DNA from: Euglena gracilis
Lineage: Eukaryota; Euglenida; Euglenophyceae; Euglenales
DNA length: 64,000 nt
Direction of reading: 5' to 3'
NCBI GenBank assembly: GCA_039621445.1
Contig: CP154957.1
Coordinates: 31,452,399 to 31,516,398 of the forward strand
Position 1 is the stretch's first letter; every line of letters begins with the position of its first letter. The notes beneath the pieces are model-generated. The model made no database searches and was not told the origin of the DNA. It saw only the letters and a list, made by a program, of their open reading frames with translations. Of this stretch, positions 14,265 to 59,220 are shown piece after piece. The position numbers and the translations under genes are program-made.

Positions 14265-14393
14265 CTGCAACCGCGGTTCACCGCCGCCGTCATCGACTTC
14301 CCCCAGCGAAAGTTTGCCCGCAAGACTGACGTGGAGATCTCTGGCATGGTAGGCATGCAGTTCTTGGAGCAGTTCGATGTGAAATATGAACAG
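14265..14393 (+). CDS. Probable exon of an unidentified plus-strand gene
   Basis: An exact 43-codon open segment between acceptor TTATCAAG (behind a T-run) and donor GTGTGC, phase 0 at both ends. The donor type is the one most used in CFAP251. It reads LQPRFTAAVIDFPQRKFARK then TDVEISGMVGMQFLEQFDVK. GMVGMQFLEQFDV is reminiscent of the second hydrophobic-glycine motif of retropepsin-like proteases, a weak resemblance. No family assignment is claimed. Confidence 0.5.
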
Positions 14394-15540
14394 GTGTGCC
14401 AGCTCCCTCTCCCCGACTGAGACATTTGTATACAAACCCCAAATATGAGATGTCAGGAGAGCCCGAAATATTGCAGAAAATTCTGGGATTGCTTTGCCAG
14501 AAATTACACCATGTGCCATTCACACTTTTTCTTCATATGCATTCTGTACTCTGATTCATTTTGGGAAATGGTCTCCGATATCTCACTTGTTTTTATGAAA
14601 AAAATTCAAATCCCTCTGGAATTTGTTCAAGAATTGTAAATGTGATTTTTTTTGGAAAATTGGCTTCTGGTCGTTGCAGGTTGCATGGAATTTCCCTTGC
14701 ATCGTTACCCTAATCGTTACCGGTTCTTGACTCTTGATATTTTTAGATATATGGGTGACCAACCCCTCCCTCGTCTTTTTTGGGTGTTTTTTTGACATAT
14801 TTTGGCCTCCCATTTTTTCAGTGTGATTGCATGAGAATTTTCTCTTCTACCAGAATCCCATACATCCTGAAGTTACATACACCAATTCTTTTGGCTTTAC
14901 ATACACCATTCTTTTTACACTTAAAGCTGTTGCATATTGGAATATAAGCGCGTGCATTTGAGCATTTGACCGTGTCACTGCACACGTTTGCACAACGTTC
15001 GTTTTTGGTGTCTTTTTTTTCTGTGGTCTTTTATTTCTTTCTGAAAATTGTGCAAGGCACTCTTTTACTCATACGTCTGCGAATTTTTTTGGTGGAAAAA
15101 GTGGGAATGATTGCCAAAATATGCACCGTGTGGCACATTAATCATTGTCAATGATGAATGTGATGAGTAATGAGAATTCGCGTGAAGGTTGAATTTCCGG
15201 TGGAGGTGAAATTTTCAAGTCCTCTCCAGCAGAAAGGTGCACATCCCAGGGGCTCTTGAAGGAATTTGTATTCAACTTGCATTTTTAGGTTCTTTTGCCA
15301 TTTTTTTTGCATGCTTTGCATTCCACACATTGAGGTGCCTTGTTGCAAATTCTCCCCCTGGAGAAGCTTTTGAAATTTGAAAGATCAGTAAGAGACAAAT
15401 TTTGGAATCGGAAAGGAGGTACCGAAAATGCTCAAATGAAGCATGCAGCTGAATTTTTGTATGCACCTGTATGCCCAAATGCATGTAGTTTTGTATGCAC
15501 GCGCAGTTTCATTTTTCATGGCGATTCCCTTCGGGTTCAG

Positions 15541-15753
15541 CGGTCGATTCCACCAAGTGCCCCGCGATTGACAGCGGGCACGACGCGCGGACCACGGCAG
15601 CCCAAGGCTGGGGCCCACGGCGGACCGCCCGCCCTCGCGCAGGACCGCCTGGAAGTCTTCCGCGCCAACGAAGGGCTGGAGGCGCACCTGCCCCTCGCCA
15701 ACTGGACCTTGGTGAAGGGCATCCTGGCCCCGCCGCTGCTGCCGCCGGGCACG
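15541..15753 (+). CDS. Probable exon of an unidentified plus-strand gene (GC3-rich)
   Basis: Follows acceptor GGGTTCAG and stays open for 71 codons to a possible donor GTCACC. Codon third positions are strongly G/C (CTC GCG CAG GAC CGC CTG ...), unlike the AT-rich sequence just upstream. It reads AQDRLEVFRANEGLEAHLPL then ANWTLVKGILAPPLLPPGT. No family is recognised. It lies 0.4 kb upstream of the DSGAS exon and may belong to the same gene. Confidence 0.55.
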
Positions 15754-16195
15754 GTCACCGAGGGGGGAGGGGCCCCAGGGAGGTCGGAAGCCGGGGTTTG
15801 GGGACTCCGCAGAGACTCCGCCGGTTGGGGGGCAAAATGGAGCCAATTTGTGCTTTTTGAGGGTGTAGGGTTTGCAACAGGGTTTTTTTTGAGAAGTTCG
15901 CACCGTCCGGGGGCATTTTCGACCCCCAGGGGGGATTTGGGTGTGGGTTGTGTGTTATATTATACTGTTGTATTGCAACCCTTGGCACTGAAGGCCCCGG
16001 GCCAAGGTTCCCGATTGCAGTCGTCCTCCAAGCAGAGCTGTGTCCCGATGCCTGCACGGTTGATGGCATGTCAGATCACTATTGATGACCACAAAGCTCC
16101 CTTCTTGGGTCCAGGTTGTTGCTTTTGTCAATGGGTCTTGGGCAAGCCCAGAAGCCTCTCTCCCATGTTTTTCCTGCATTTCAATTTTGATGCAG

Positions 16196-16286
16196 TCCAC
16201 CCAAAGAAACAACCTGCTTGTGGCTTATCGATTCCGGAGCCAGCCACAGCATCATGAACAAAGCCGCAGCCAAGGCTTTTGACAGG
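16196..16286 (+). CDS. Probable exon with aspartic-protease active-site motif DSGAS
   Basis: Between acceptor TTTTGATGCAG and donor GTTTTG. The frame reads KETTCLWLIDSGASHSIMNK then AAAKAF. hydrophobic-hydrophobic-D-S-G-A-S is the catalytic signature of clan AA (retropepsin-like) aspartic proteases, where the Asp is catalytic; the fold normally works as a dimer of such domains. The following exon-like islands at 17,056 and 20,081 could supply the rest. I see no reverse transcriptase or integrase nearby, so this need not be a retroelement. Confidence 0.5.
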
Positions 16287-17055
16287 GTTTTGTGTGCAAC
16301 TGCACACCAATTTCGATGCAAGCCCAGCTCATCTGATGGATTGTTTTTCCGGTTTTGGAGCCGGTTGTGAACAATTTTTCACGTCATTTCTATGAATGCT
16401 TGTGCGAACCGTGAAAGAAGTGCAAAGATTGGACGAATGTCACGGATTCTCAAAATTGTGCAAATGTCTTTTCCCATTTGGACGTGTTGCGCCGAAAGTG
16501 CAGCGCCGTGGTGCCCAGTTACTACTCTGAGGAGCCTCCTGTACATCATAAGTTGTTGAAAGGTCATATTCCTTTGTTCCTTTAGGCCAGTTCCATAGAG
16601 CCTCCCTGGTTCCGTGGCGGAGCCTTTGACGGAGTGACCAGGCCCAATCGCTGAGTCACTGGCCAGGGGAAGGGGGTGACTGACGTTCTCTTTTTCAGAG
16701 TCACTGACTGGTTTTTGGCCCAACCCCCCCCCCCCCGGGGTCACCGTAGGAGGAGGCCCGAGCTCGTCCTCAACGTGCCGCGAATGCGGTTGAGGAACTC
16801 GAGGGGCTCCTCCCACGTTCATGCATGCAGGCGTTTTGGGGGCCTCCGAACAGTTGCGTACAAAAGGGCATGGGCAAACAAAAGGGAGTTGCAAACAGGT
16901 TGTCTGCCTCGTGGTCCAATTTATTATATATGTTCGAGATTGTTCGAAGAGGCTCTCGAGCGTGCCTCGGACGCGTCCGAGGAGGCTCAAGAGCCTCCTC
17001 CTGCTGTGACCTTACCCCCCTCCACCTCTCAGATACCCGGTGGGCGATGGGGCAG

Positions 17056-17243
17056 CCTGTCCAGCCGCGTCACAGGCCCCTGCGGGCAGGGTACCGCCTG
17101 AGTGACCCCGCCCTGCGGAGCGGCCCCTCGGTGAGCGGGTTCGGCATCATGGGCAAGGAGGTGCGCATGCCGCTGGTGCCCGCGAAGGTGGCCCTGTCCA
17201 GCTTCGTCGACAACGTGACGCTGCTGAACAACTTCCTTGGGGC
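17056..17243 (+). CDS. Probable exon of an unidentified plus-strand gene
   Basis: GC-rich open frame with strong third-position G/C, reading AGYRLSDPALRSGPSVSGFG, then IMGKEVRMPLVPAKVALSSF and VDNVTLLNNFLG. The start at 17,056 (after GGGGCAG) is in phase with the DSGAS exon; another acceptor (CTCTCAG at 17,032) is stronger but out of phase. The 3' edge before GTGGTG (phase 2) fits the exon at 20,081. No family recognised. Confidence 0.5.
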
Positions 17244-17786
17244 GTGGTGGCTTGCCCAGGGCTCTCTGGGGGGCGGATGCAGTGCTCTTGACACAGATTT
17301 GGTGTTAATTCATGCATTGGCACGTGAGAATGCATTGGGATTAAGGGGTTTGCAATTGTTGGTTTCAGAGCAAGTTTTCAAATTGTTGCCAGTGCATGAG
17401 ATGAACCTTTTTTTTTGAAGAGAATTGCTTTTTTTGCTTGGTTTTTTTTTTGCCAATTACATTGCATTTCCTTGTCATAAAGGAGGCGAAGTCCCGGCCG
17501 TTGCGGGATTTTCAAACTGTGATGCTGAGGTTTTCTTGTGAGAAATACGTGGTGTTTTGTGGTGGAAACAGCGAAGCTATGCATCAGAAACATCAAGGTT
17601 AATGGTACGTGTGGTGTGGTATGGTATTTTAGGTTGAGGTGAGAGCTTTTGGTAGGGAGGGGTGTGGGCGATTGTGGGAAAAAAACTTGCTTTTGATTGA
17701 CTTGTTTTCGATCCGTTGAAAAAGCTTGTTTCTTTTGTTGCTGGCATGATGGCGTTGGTTATTAAAATTTATTTGTATTTTATTAT

Positions 17787-17979
17787 ATGTGTGTACGTAT
17801 GTGTGTGTATGTATGTGTGAATGTGTGTATGGATGGATGGATGGATGGATGGATGGATGTGTGTATGTATGTATGTATGTATGTATGTATGTATGTATGT
17901 ATGTATGTATGTATGTATGTATGTATGTATGTATGTATGTATGTATGTATGTATGTATGTATGTATGTATGTATGTATG

Positions 17980-18008
<29 letters not shown>
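17787..18008. repeat. (GTAT)n microsatellite with a (GGAT)n segment
   Basis: About 220 bp. GGAT units at about 17,829-17,860, then about 36 GTAT units. Source of Cys-Met-Tyr-Val frames; not coding. Confidence 0.97.
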
Positions 18009-18010
<2 letters not shown>

Positions 18011-18060
18011 CCGTGAATAGAGGCCCGGCGCTTGCCCTGTATTTCGTGGACATGATCACG

Positions 18061-18210
18061 AATTACGGGGCGTTAATTGGACCCCCCAAATTAACGCCCT
18101 GATAGTCGTGAACAGGCTGTTCACAATTATCAGGGCGTTAATTTGGGGGGGTCCAATTAACGCCCTGATAATTGTGAACAGGCTGTTCACAATTTACAGG
18201 GCATGAAATT
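18061..18210. repeat. Nested inverted repeat centred on GTGAACAGGCTGTTCAC
   Basis: GGGCGTTAATTGGACCCCCC and its complement alternate with GTGAACAG/CTGTTCAC so that neighbouring blocks can pair in more than one way. Arms of about 50 nt meet near 18,117. A diverged relative lies at 18,781-18,885. Confidence 0.85.
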
Positions 18211-18780
18211 TTGAACAGGGTATACGAGGAAAACAAATTCTCGCAGGAACTTCCGCAGAATTTCCTCTGGGGGGTGCGCAGCCTCATCGATGGCTTTTTT
18301 TGTTGCCTCGCGGGTGAGAGCAGCCGCGAGCATTTTTTGCAGCCGTGGGAGTTGCATATCAGAAGATGGAACAAACGGGATTTCTGGCTGATACCTGGCA
18401 TGTAGGCGGGCGATGGCGTTCAGGTAGCCCCTGAACGTGGATGCTTTCAGTTGTTGGTATTCGAAATGTTGGCTGCACTGCACCCGATGTTGGTCCTCAC
18501 CTTGTTTGATGACCGCTTGCCCATCAAACAACAGTGGGGGAAGCACCCCATGCACAAAGGAAAGGCTCCAGTTCGCTGTAGACAGCGCCAAGCGCAATGC
18601 ACACATCCTCAAATTCGAAAGGCTCTAAACCGAAAATCGTCAGATGGCCAAGCATCGTGGGGGCCTTTGGGGGGGACCGGGCGCCTTCGGCGCCTGTCCC
18701 CCCCCCCCAAAGTGCCCCCCAAAGTGCCCCCCAATAACTTGGCCATAAACCCATATCTCGTTTTCCAGGACCAGCGGGTT

Positions 18781-18885
18781 TCTGTTCACGATTATCAGGG
18801 CAAAAATTGGACCCCCCCAGATTAACGCCCATATAATCGTGAACAGGCTGTTCACATTTACAGGGCATGAAACTGTGAACAGGAC
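18781..18885. repeat. Second copy of the CTGTTCACGATTAT inverted-repeat family
   Basis: Contains TCTGTTCACGATTATCAGGG, AGATTAACGCCC and ATCGTGAACAGGCTGTTCAC in the same order as 18,117-18,205, diverged. Confidence 0.75.
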
Positions 18886-19103
18886 TTTTTGACCAAAAAC
18901 AGCCCTGAAACAGCCCAAAACCGTTGTGTGAAGCATGTCAGCGGAATACAGGACAGGCGCCGGGCCTTTCTGTTCACGGTTACAGAAAAATCGTGGCCTA
19001 TAACCCGTATACAGGGCGTAAAACGGGTCAAGGGTGTGCCTGCGGCGCCCTTGACCCGTTTACGGCCTGTGTACGGGTCATTCCTACAATTATTATATGG
19101 TTT

Positions 19104-19352
19104 GTATGTATGTATGCATGCATGTATACAAGCATGTATGTATGTATGTATGTATGTATGTATGTATGTATGCATGCATACATGTATGTATGTATGTATG
19201 TATGTATGTGTGTATGTATGTATGTATGTACGTATGTATGTATGTATGTATGTTATGTGTGTATGTATGTATGTATGTATGCATGCATGTGTGTATGTGT
19301 GTATGTATGTGTGTGTGTGTGTATGTATGTGTGTGTGTGTATGCATGTGTCA
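19104..19352. repeat. (GTAT)n/(GTGT)n/(GCAT)n compound microsatellite
   Basis: About 250 bp of interrupted GTAT units with GCAT and GTGT variants, more degenerate than the 17.8-kb tract. Confidence 0.95.
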
Positions 19353-20080
19353 GGGTTTTGGGGGATGATTGTAGGGAAATTGTTATTTGGATCTTTTTCT
19401 TTGGTGAAGGAGACGATGAACGTCATCAACACACCCCAACCCACCTGAGCGATGGCGCTTGCCGCGCTGGTTTCTGGGACCCTCTCCTCACATGAAATTT
19501 GGCCAAGTGTTGTTGTTGTTGCTGTTGCTGTTGCTGTTTTTATTTTGTTTATAATATATGCGTGTAATATGTGTACAGTAATATATTATATCTCATATAA
19601 CATACCAATTTAATATAGAGCGAGATGTATATATGTGTATATATTTACATTCTTATATTTTTTTGTATTTCCTTCATTTGACATTTCATTTTTTATTATG
19701 CATGTTTTTTTTGTTTTTCTAAGATTTTTTTTAATTTTATTTCTCATTCATTATTTGTACATTTATTCATTGTGTTTATTTTCATCATTTATGTTTGATA
19801 GGTACGTAGTTCACCAGGCACGGTCCATCATCCTGTTGTCTTTTTTTCCCCATTATCCCCCACGATGATCTCAGCATTAAACAAAAACCTGGTTAAGTGC
19901 AGGGTTCAAAACATAGGAATTTGGATGAAAGAAATGATGTCGCAATGTGGTTATTATTGAAATCATTTTTTCACAAAACGTGAGATGTTCCGCGTCGTAC
20001 AGCACAAGCCTGCATTTTCATACTCGGTTGGGGTCTCGTCAGACACAGATACACAGGTTTGCAGCGATCCCTGATTCCAG

Positions 20081-20312
20081 CCCAATGGAAAACCGAGGGG
20101 ATGGTGTGGAGTATGAGCAAGAGGCGGACGTGGCAATTGGGGAGATGAACTTGGCGGCGTTGACGCGCCTGTCTGAGCGGGGGCTGGGCAGTTACAAGGG
20201 ACCGATGGTGCTGACCGGGCAGGACGTGCTGGCGCAACGCGATGTGTTGTACAATGGAGATGGGAAACGGATGCTCATTGGCCAACCCAATGGGCGGCAA
20301 ATCAATATATAA
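20081..20312 (+). CDS. Probable terminal exon of the plus-strand gene, convergent with CFAP251
   Basis: Open after acceptor GATTCCAG to TAA at 20,310-20,312. It reads DGVEYEQEADVAIGEMNLAA, then MVLTGQDVLAQRDVLYNGDG and a tail ending GRQINI. LTGQDVLAQRDVLYN resembles the hydrophobic-Gly-x-Asp-hydrophobic-Leu element that closes clan AA aspartic-protease domains. Together with DSGAS at 16.2 kb this suggests one gene, but the link is inferred from strand, order and phase only. Confidence 0.5.
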
Positions 20313-22019
20313 GTCATTATCACCTCCCTCCAAATTTTCCAAGAGCAATTGTTTCGGTCGGACCTCTTTCGGAAACCTGGAAAAAAAAACGTGATGGCCA
20401 TGTCCCAGGTTCTTTATGCGCCGGAGTTTGCTGAATCAAACTTGGAGTTTGCTTGGGCTCTGCCTTGCCTCCTGCTCGGGGCATGGGACCTGCCTTTGCT
20501 TCCCAGCGCGCCAAGCCCTGGTCACGGTTTTTCCTGGGACTTCTTTAAAGTTAAAAAAAAAAAAGGGCCCAACCTCCCCACCCAGAGAAAGCACAAGAGG
20601 CCCCCCCAAAAAGCAACCACATGGGGGGGAGCACGACGGTTCAACTTCGTCAAGGTTCCGGAGGAGGCCTCAACGCCCCCAGTAAGAAAAAATGACGCAG
20701 TGGGAAACGCCCGCGCTCACGCGCAGACAACCGCCGGAGCGCAGGAAGGCAGGACCCCACTGCCCTCTTGGTCCCGTCGCCCGCCTTCCTTGTGTTTTTG
20801 GGGGTTTAGAGGCGCCGCGCACTCCCGAGAGAGGGTGGAGACATCGAGGGCGAAGCGCTTTGAGCCAAGCCTTCTCTTGAAGGGTGGGCCCCGAAGAAAG
20901 TCACCCCCCCAAAAAAATTGCCCTGCCCTTGGATATAATTCTGGCTTCCATGGCCCTGGTATCTTTTTCTTTGTTTCCAGCTCCAATTGAAATCTGGGGG
21001 GGCTGCTGTGCCCCCCCTCTTCCCCTTAGGGGTTGCTGTGTTAGAAACTTTGGGGGGATTTGGAAGACCTCTTCTGCCCCTTCCTGTGGGGAGTTGCTGT
21101 TGGAATCGGCTTCCATGGCTATTATTATTTCTGAAGGATTGTTCATTGAGGCCAAATTAAAAATTTAATTCTAAATTGTTGCTCCGTCTGGTTCGTGTAC
21201 TTCTGGATATTCGTTTGATTTTGACTTCTTCTCTTGGTTCGTCTTCGCTCTAAACTCTGTTCCTTTCTTCCGGGTTCAAATTAGGAGTCAGCCAACTCCG
21301 GCGGAAAAAGACACTAAGCGCAGTCTCCTAACCCAGGATACCAAAGCAATCACAGCGCATCGCCGGCGCAAGGCATGGCCTCACAATGGCACATTGCGGA
21401 GCCCGAGGTGCCGCCTTGCGCTCCCATCCACCTTCAAAAAAGCCGGCATGCAAAGGCACGGCCTCACTTTGCCTCCGTGCTTCGCCCTTGGCTCCTTCCT
21501 GGATTTCTTCGACAGAGTGCGGCCGCAATGGGAAATAGCGGCCAAAGGTGATCCAGCTTGCCTCCAGTAGTCGTGGAGGGCGCAATTTTTAGCATAATTT
21601 CCAAACAGAATGGGGGATTGGTTGGGGATGCCGCGGGGAAATCGTGGAGCCTCAGCTCTGCACTTTCCGCTGGATGGCCTTGCTTAAAAATTCTGCTTCG
21701 AACAATTTCGGGGTGAACACCCCCGGCGGGGTTTTGCCTCTCAGGGGAAAAAAACCTGACAGAGCAGCCCTCAGCCCTTCACCTCAAGCCGAATATGAGG
21801 TATAAATGCTCCCGATGGCAATGTAAATGTAAATTTCCAAATGTAAAGTTGGACGGAGATTTAGGTGTAAATGTAAACTGCCCCCCCAAATAATCCCCCC
21901 CTCTGGGGTCCGACCGGCGACTGAGTTAATCCCCCCCCAATCTCGGGCCGACGACCGGGATTTTGCCCTGAACCCCCCCCCCCCCCTGGGGCTGACCAAC
22001 CAAACCGGGACTTGAAAAC

Positions 22020-22444
22020 CAGGGCTGCATAGAGGTAGAGGTAGAGTTCAAAGGCCTCTACCTCCATGTCAACCACCTCTACCTCTACCTCTATGTCACC
22101 TCTATGTATAAAATGTACCAAAATGGCCTCAAGAAGGGTCATAAAACACCCCATGTGCTCGGAAAATGGCAATTTCGCATGAAAACACATGCAAAACGGC
22201 GAGGGGATGAGAAACAATATGTGGGTTGGTGATTTTGAAAGTTGTTGGCGCAGTTATGTGACCACATTGAGCAATTCTGAAAACTTTTCATGTATTTCCC
22301 CTTTGCTTGCAAAAAAAAATTCCTTTATTGAGTCATTTTCCTGTGTTTTTCGACATAGAGGTGACATAGAGGGATAGAGGAGGTTGGAAAATCTCTACCT
22401 CTACCTCTACCTCTACCTCTATCCCTCTACCTCTATGCAGCCTT
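22020..22444. mobile_element. TIR element with CATAGAGGTAGAGG termini (~425 bp)
   Basis: Left end CAGGGCTGCATAGAGGTAGA; the right end is its complement apart from one or two bases (TCTACCTCTATGCAGCCTT). Both sides carry extra GAGGTA/CTACCT repeats. Flanks TTGAAAAC (22,012-22,019) and GTGAAAAC (22,445-22,452) match 7 of 8, suggesting an 8-bp target duplication. Its CAGGG start is hAT-like; the interior differs from the CAGGGGTTTTCTTAA elements. Confidence 0.75.
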
Positions 22445-22540
22445 GTGAAAACCCCCCTGGGGAAGAAAAATGCAAAACCGACCGGGACGATTTTTTCGGC
22501 CAGCCAACCAAAATGATTTTTTTGGCAGTTTTTTCAGACC

Positions 22541-22663
22541 GACCATCATCAAAAATGCCACTTTTGACCGACTTTGCCCAAAAAATGCCAATTTCGGGGG
22601 TTTTGGGGTCATTTGGGGGGGGGGGGGTCGGATTTTCACCAACAATTTTGGGACCTATAACCC
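22541..22663. repeat. Dispersed repeat shared with 7,851-7,970
   Basis: Both contain CATC(A/G)TCAAAAATGCCA, then TGCCAATTTCG and GGTCGGATTTTCACCAACAA in the same order and spacing. They are moderately diverged. Confidence 0.75.
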
Positions 22664-22981
22664 CCAGGACTTCGAGTGAAAATAAAACGAAAATAAATAA
22701 TACTCCGTGGGGTGTTATTTGGGGGGGTTGAGATATAAATGTTCCCAATGTAAATGTTCCCAATGTAAATGTTCCCAACACTCGGGGTCATTGGAGAAAA
22801 GACCAAGACGGCAAGCACAAGAAGATAGCACCCACGAGCAGGGCTGGAGAAAGAAAACGGGGGGGGGGGGAAGACTCATGACAATCAGACGAACATCACA
22901 GTGGGGAAAAGAATGCAACGTACAAGATCGCAATTGTGTGACATCCAAAAAAAAAGTGGGAAACAAAAACAGATGACATCA

Positions 22982-57578
<34,597 letters not shown>

Positions 57579-58474
57579 CTGGAAAGCCCAAAATGCAAAT
57601 GAAAGCAACAACTGCCAAATCCTGGAAAAGAAGCGGGTATCCTCTTTCACTTCTCTAACTTCCCCCAAAACAACATTTTTTTATTGGAGCAGCAATGTGA
57701 TTGTCTATTGAAACCATGTATAGGGGCTCTGGCTTTCTGGGGAACCAACCGCCGGTTCTTGCATGCAGCCGGCGTCTGGGGGACCAAAAATAGGAGCAGC
57801 GAAAAAGGTTCAAAATGTCCGAAATGGTTTGTAGATATGTGGTAATCACATGTGAGCAGTTTTTGGGGGTTATCAACCTGACATTAACGCTTTTTGTGCA
57901 ATATTCCCTTTTGCAAGTTTTGGGGAATTTTTGAAAATCAGAGTGCTGTGCAGTGTGGCTGAAATCTGAGGCCTTCTGCCGTAAGCCTTTCGAATTTGAT
58001 CGAGGGACAACATCACAGCTGAATTTGGAATCTGCAATTTACAATCAGGGTCGGAACATATGACCGGCGGTTTTCAGAAAAGAGCGTGGCTGAGTTGTGT
58101 GGCTACCTTTGAAAGTCTTGGGGAGAGCTTTCGATTGATATGCTATGCAATACCTGAACTGTGGGATCTGATAAACCAACCTGTCAAATTTCGAAACATA
58201 AAGTCGCCAAAAATAAACACCCTGTGCATTGTGGCTTAATTCTGATCGACGGGCGACATGGAATCAGAATGTGAAACCACCAATTTCGATCGGCGTGCAA
58301 TTCTGACCAAAGGAGCCAAAAAGCGTCTCAAACAGGGTATTTGGGATGTGATTGGCCGTGATTCCTCAGACGCCGGTTTGGGGAGAAGCCAGAGCTGGGA
58401 CACAGTTCTCCATATACGATCTTTTAAATGTGGACGGTGCCAAATACAATGACAGCATAAAGATAAAACCTGGG

Positions 58475-58760
58475 CAGGCATCTTTTTACCAACCCCGGGT
58501 GCCTTGTGCTACAAGATGCCTGACCACAGCAGGCACCCCCCCCCCCCTCCGAGGGGGTTGGTTTTGAATCCCGGTGCCTGCCGACCAAGCCAATTTTTCC
58601 TTGAAAATGGTCATTTCGGTCCCCATTTTGGGTTGTGCTGTAGCACTGCCCACCCCAAAACCCGACCCCCGCAGGGGTCAAAAATGCCCCCCCCCCCTGC
58701 CCACAGCGTCCCCGGGGGGGGGGGGGGGAGGGTGTGCGAACTTCCCCAAGCAGAAGCCTG
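58475..58760. mobile_element. MITE-like element without clear target duplication
   Basis: Left CAGGCATCTTTTTACC, right GGAAC-less form CCCCAAGCAGAAGCCTG, resembling the termini of 23,157-23,441. Internal GTGCCT/AGGCAC inverted motifs and G/C runs are shared with 10,203-10,455 and 23,157-23,441. Flanks AACCTGGG and CCAGGGGG do not match. Confidence 0.5.
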
Positions 58761-59087
58761 CCAGGGGGGTGACAGGGTTTCCATAAAAAGCACAAGCCAG
58801 GAACCATTCATGGGCTCACTTGAAAGCAATGAAGTGGCATGTCGCAAACAGGGATTATTTTGAAAAACCAGCAGGAGAATCGGGGATGTCCCCCACCCAC
58901 CCAGGGGTGCCTTGACCCCGAACAAATGACCACAAAAAAATGATGTTAAAAATTGAGCCATCATTTTGTTTCCAGTGATTTTTTGTCCAGACTTCAGCCA
59001 ATTTGGAGGGGTCTTGTAATGGAGGCCAATTAACTAGTCAGGGGGATGAGGTGAGGGCATGTGTGTGGCATTTTGCTACATCTCACC

Positions 59088-59220
59088 CAGGGGTTTTCTT
59101 AAGCCGGAGGGGACCCTGCCCCCCCCCCCCCCCTGAGGGGGGTCCACCCAGCCAGCCAGCCGGCACCTCTTTCCAGCCAGCACCTCCCAGCTGGGCTGCG
59201 GACCCCCCAAGGGGGTCTGA
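59088..59220. mobile_element. 5' fragment of the CAGGGGTTTTCTTAA MITE family
   Basis: Begins CAGGGGTTTTCTTAAGCCGG and continues with AGGGGACCCTGCC and CCAGCACCTCCCAGC, the same interior as the element at 2,150. No matching right end with a shared octamer was found. Confidence 0.65.

Larger units (their letters stand above)
20313..22981. other. Convergent intergenic region
   Basis: Lies between the plus-strand stop at 20,312 and the CFAP251 stop at 22,982. GC-rich islands at 20,600-20,890 and 21,330-21,590 have open frames on both strands, but none resembles a known family. It also contains a TIR element (22,020-22,444) and a repeat block (22,541-22,663). GTAAATG/TTCCCAAT short repeats occur near 21,820-21,870 and 22,735-22,780. 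Confidence 0.5.

Noticed and set aside
17769-19448. Repetitive CMYV and HTYI open frames
   Set aside because: Microsatellite translation products with no non-repetitive conserved part.
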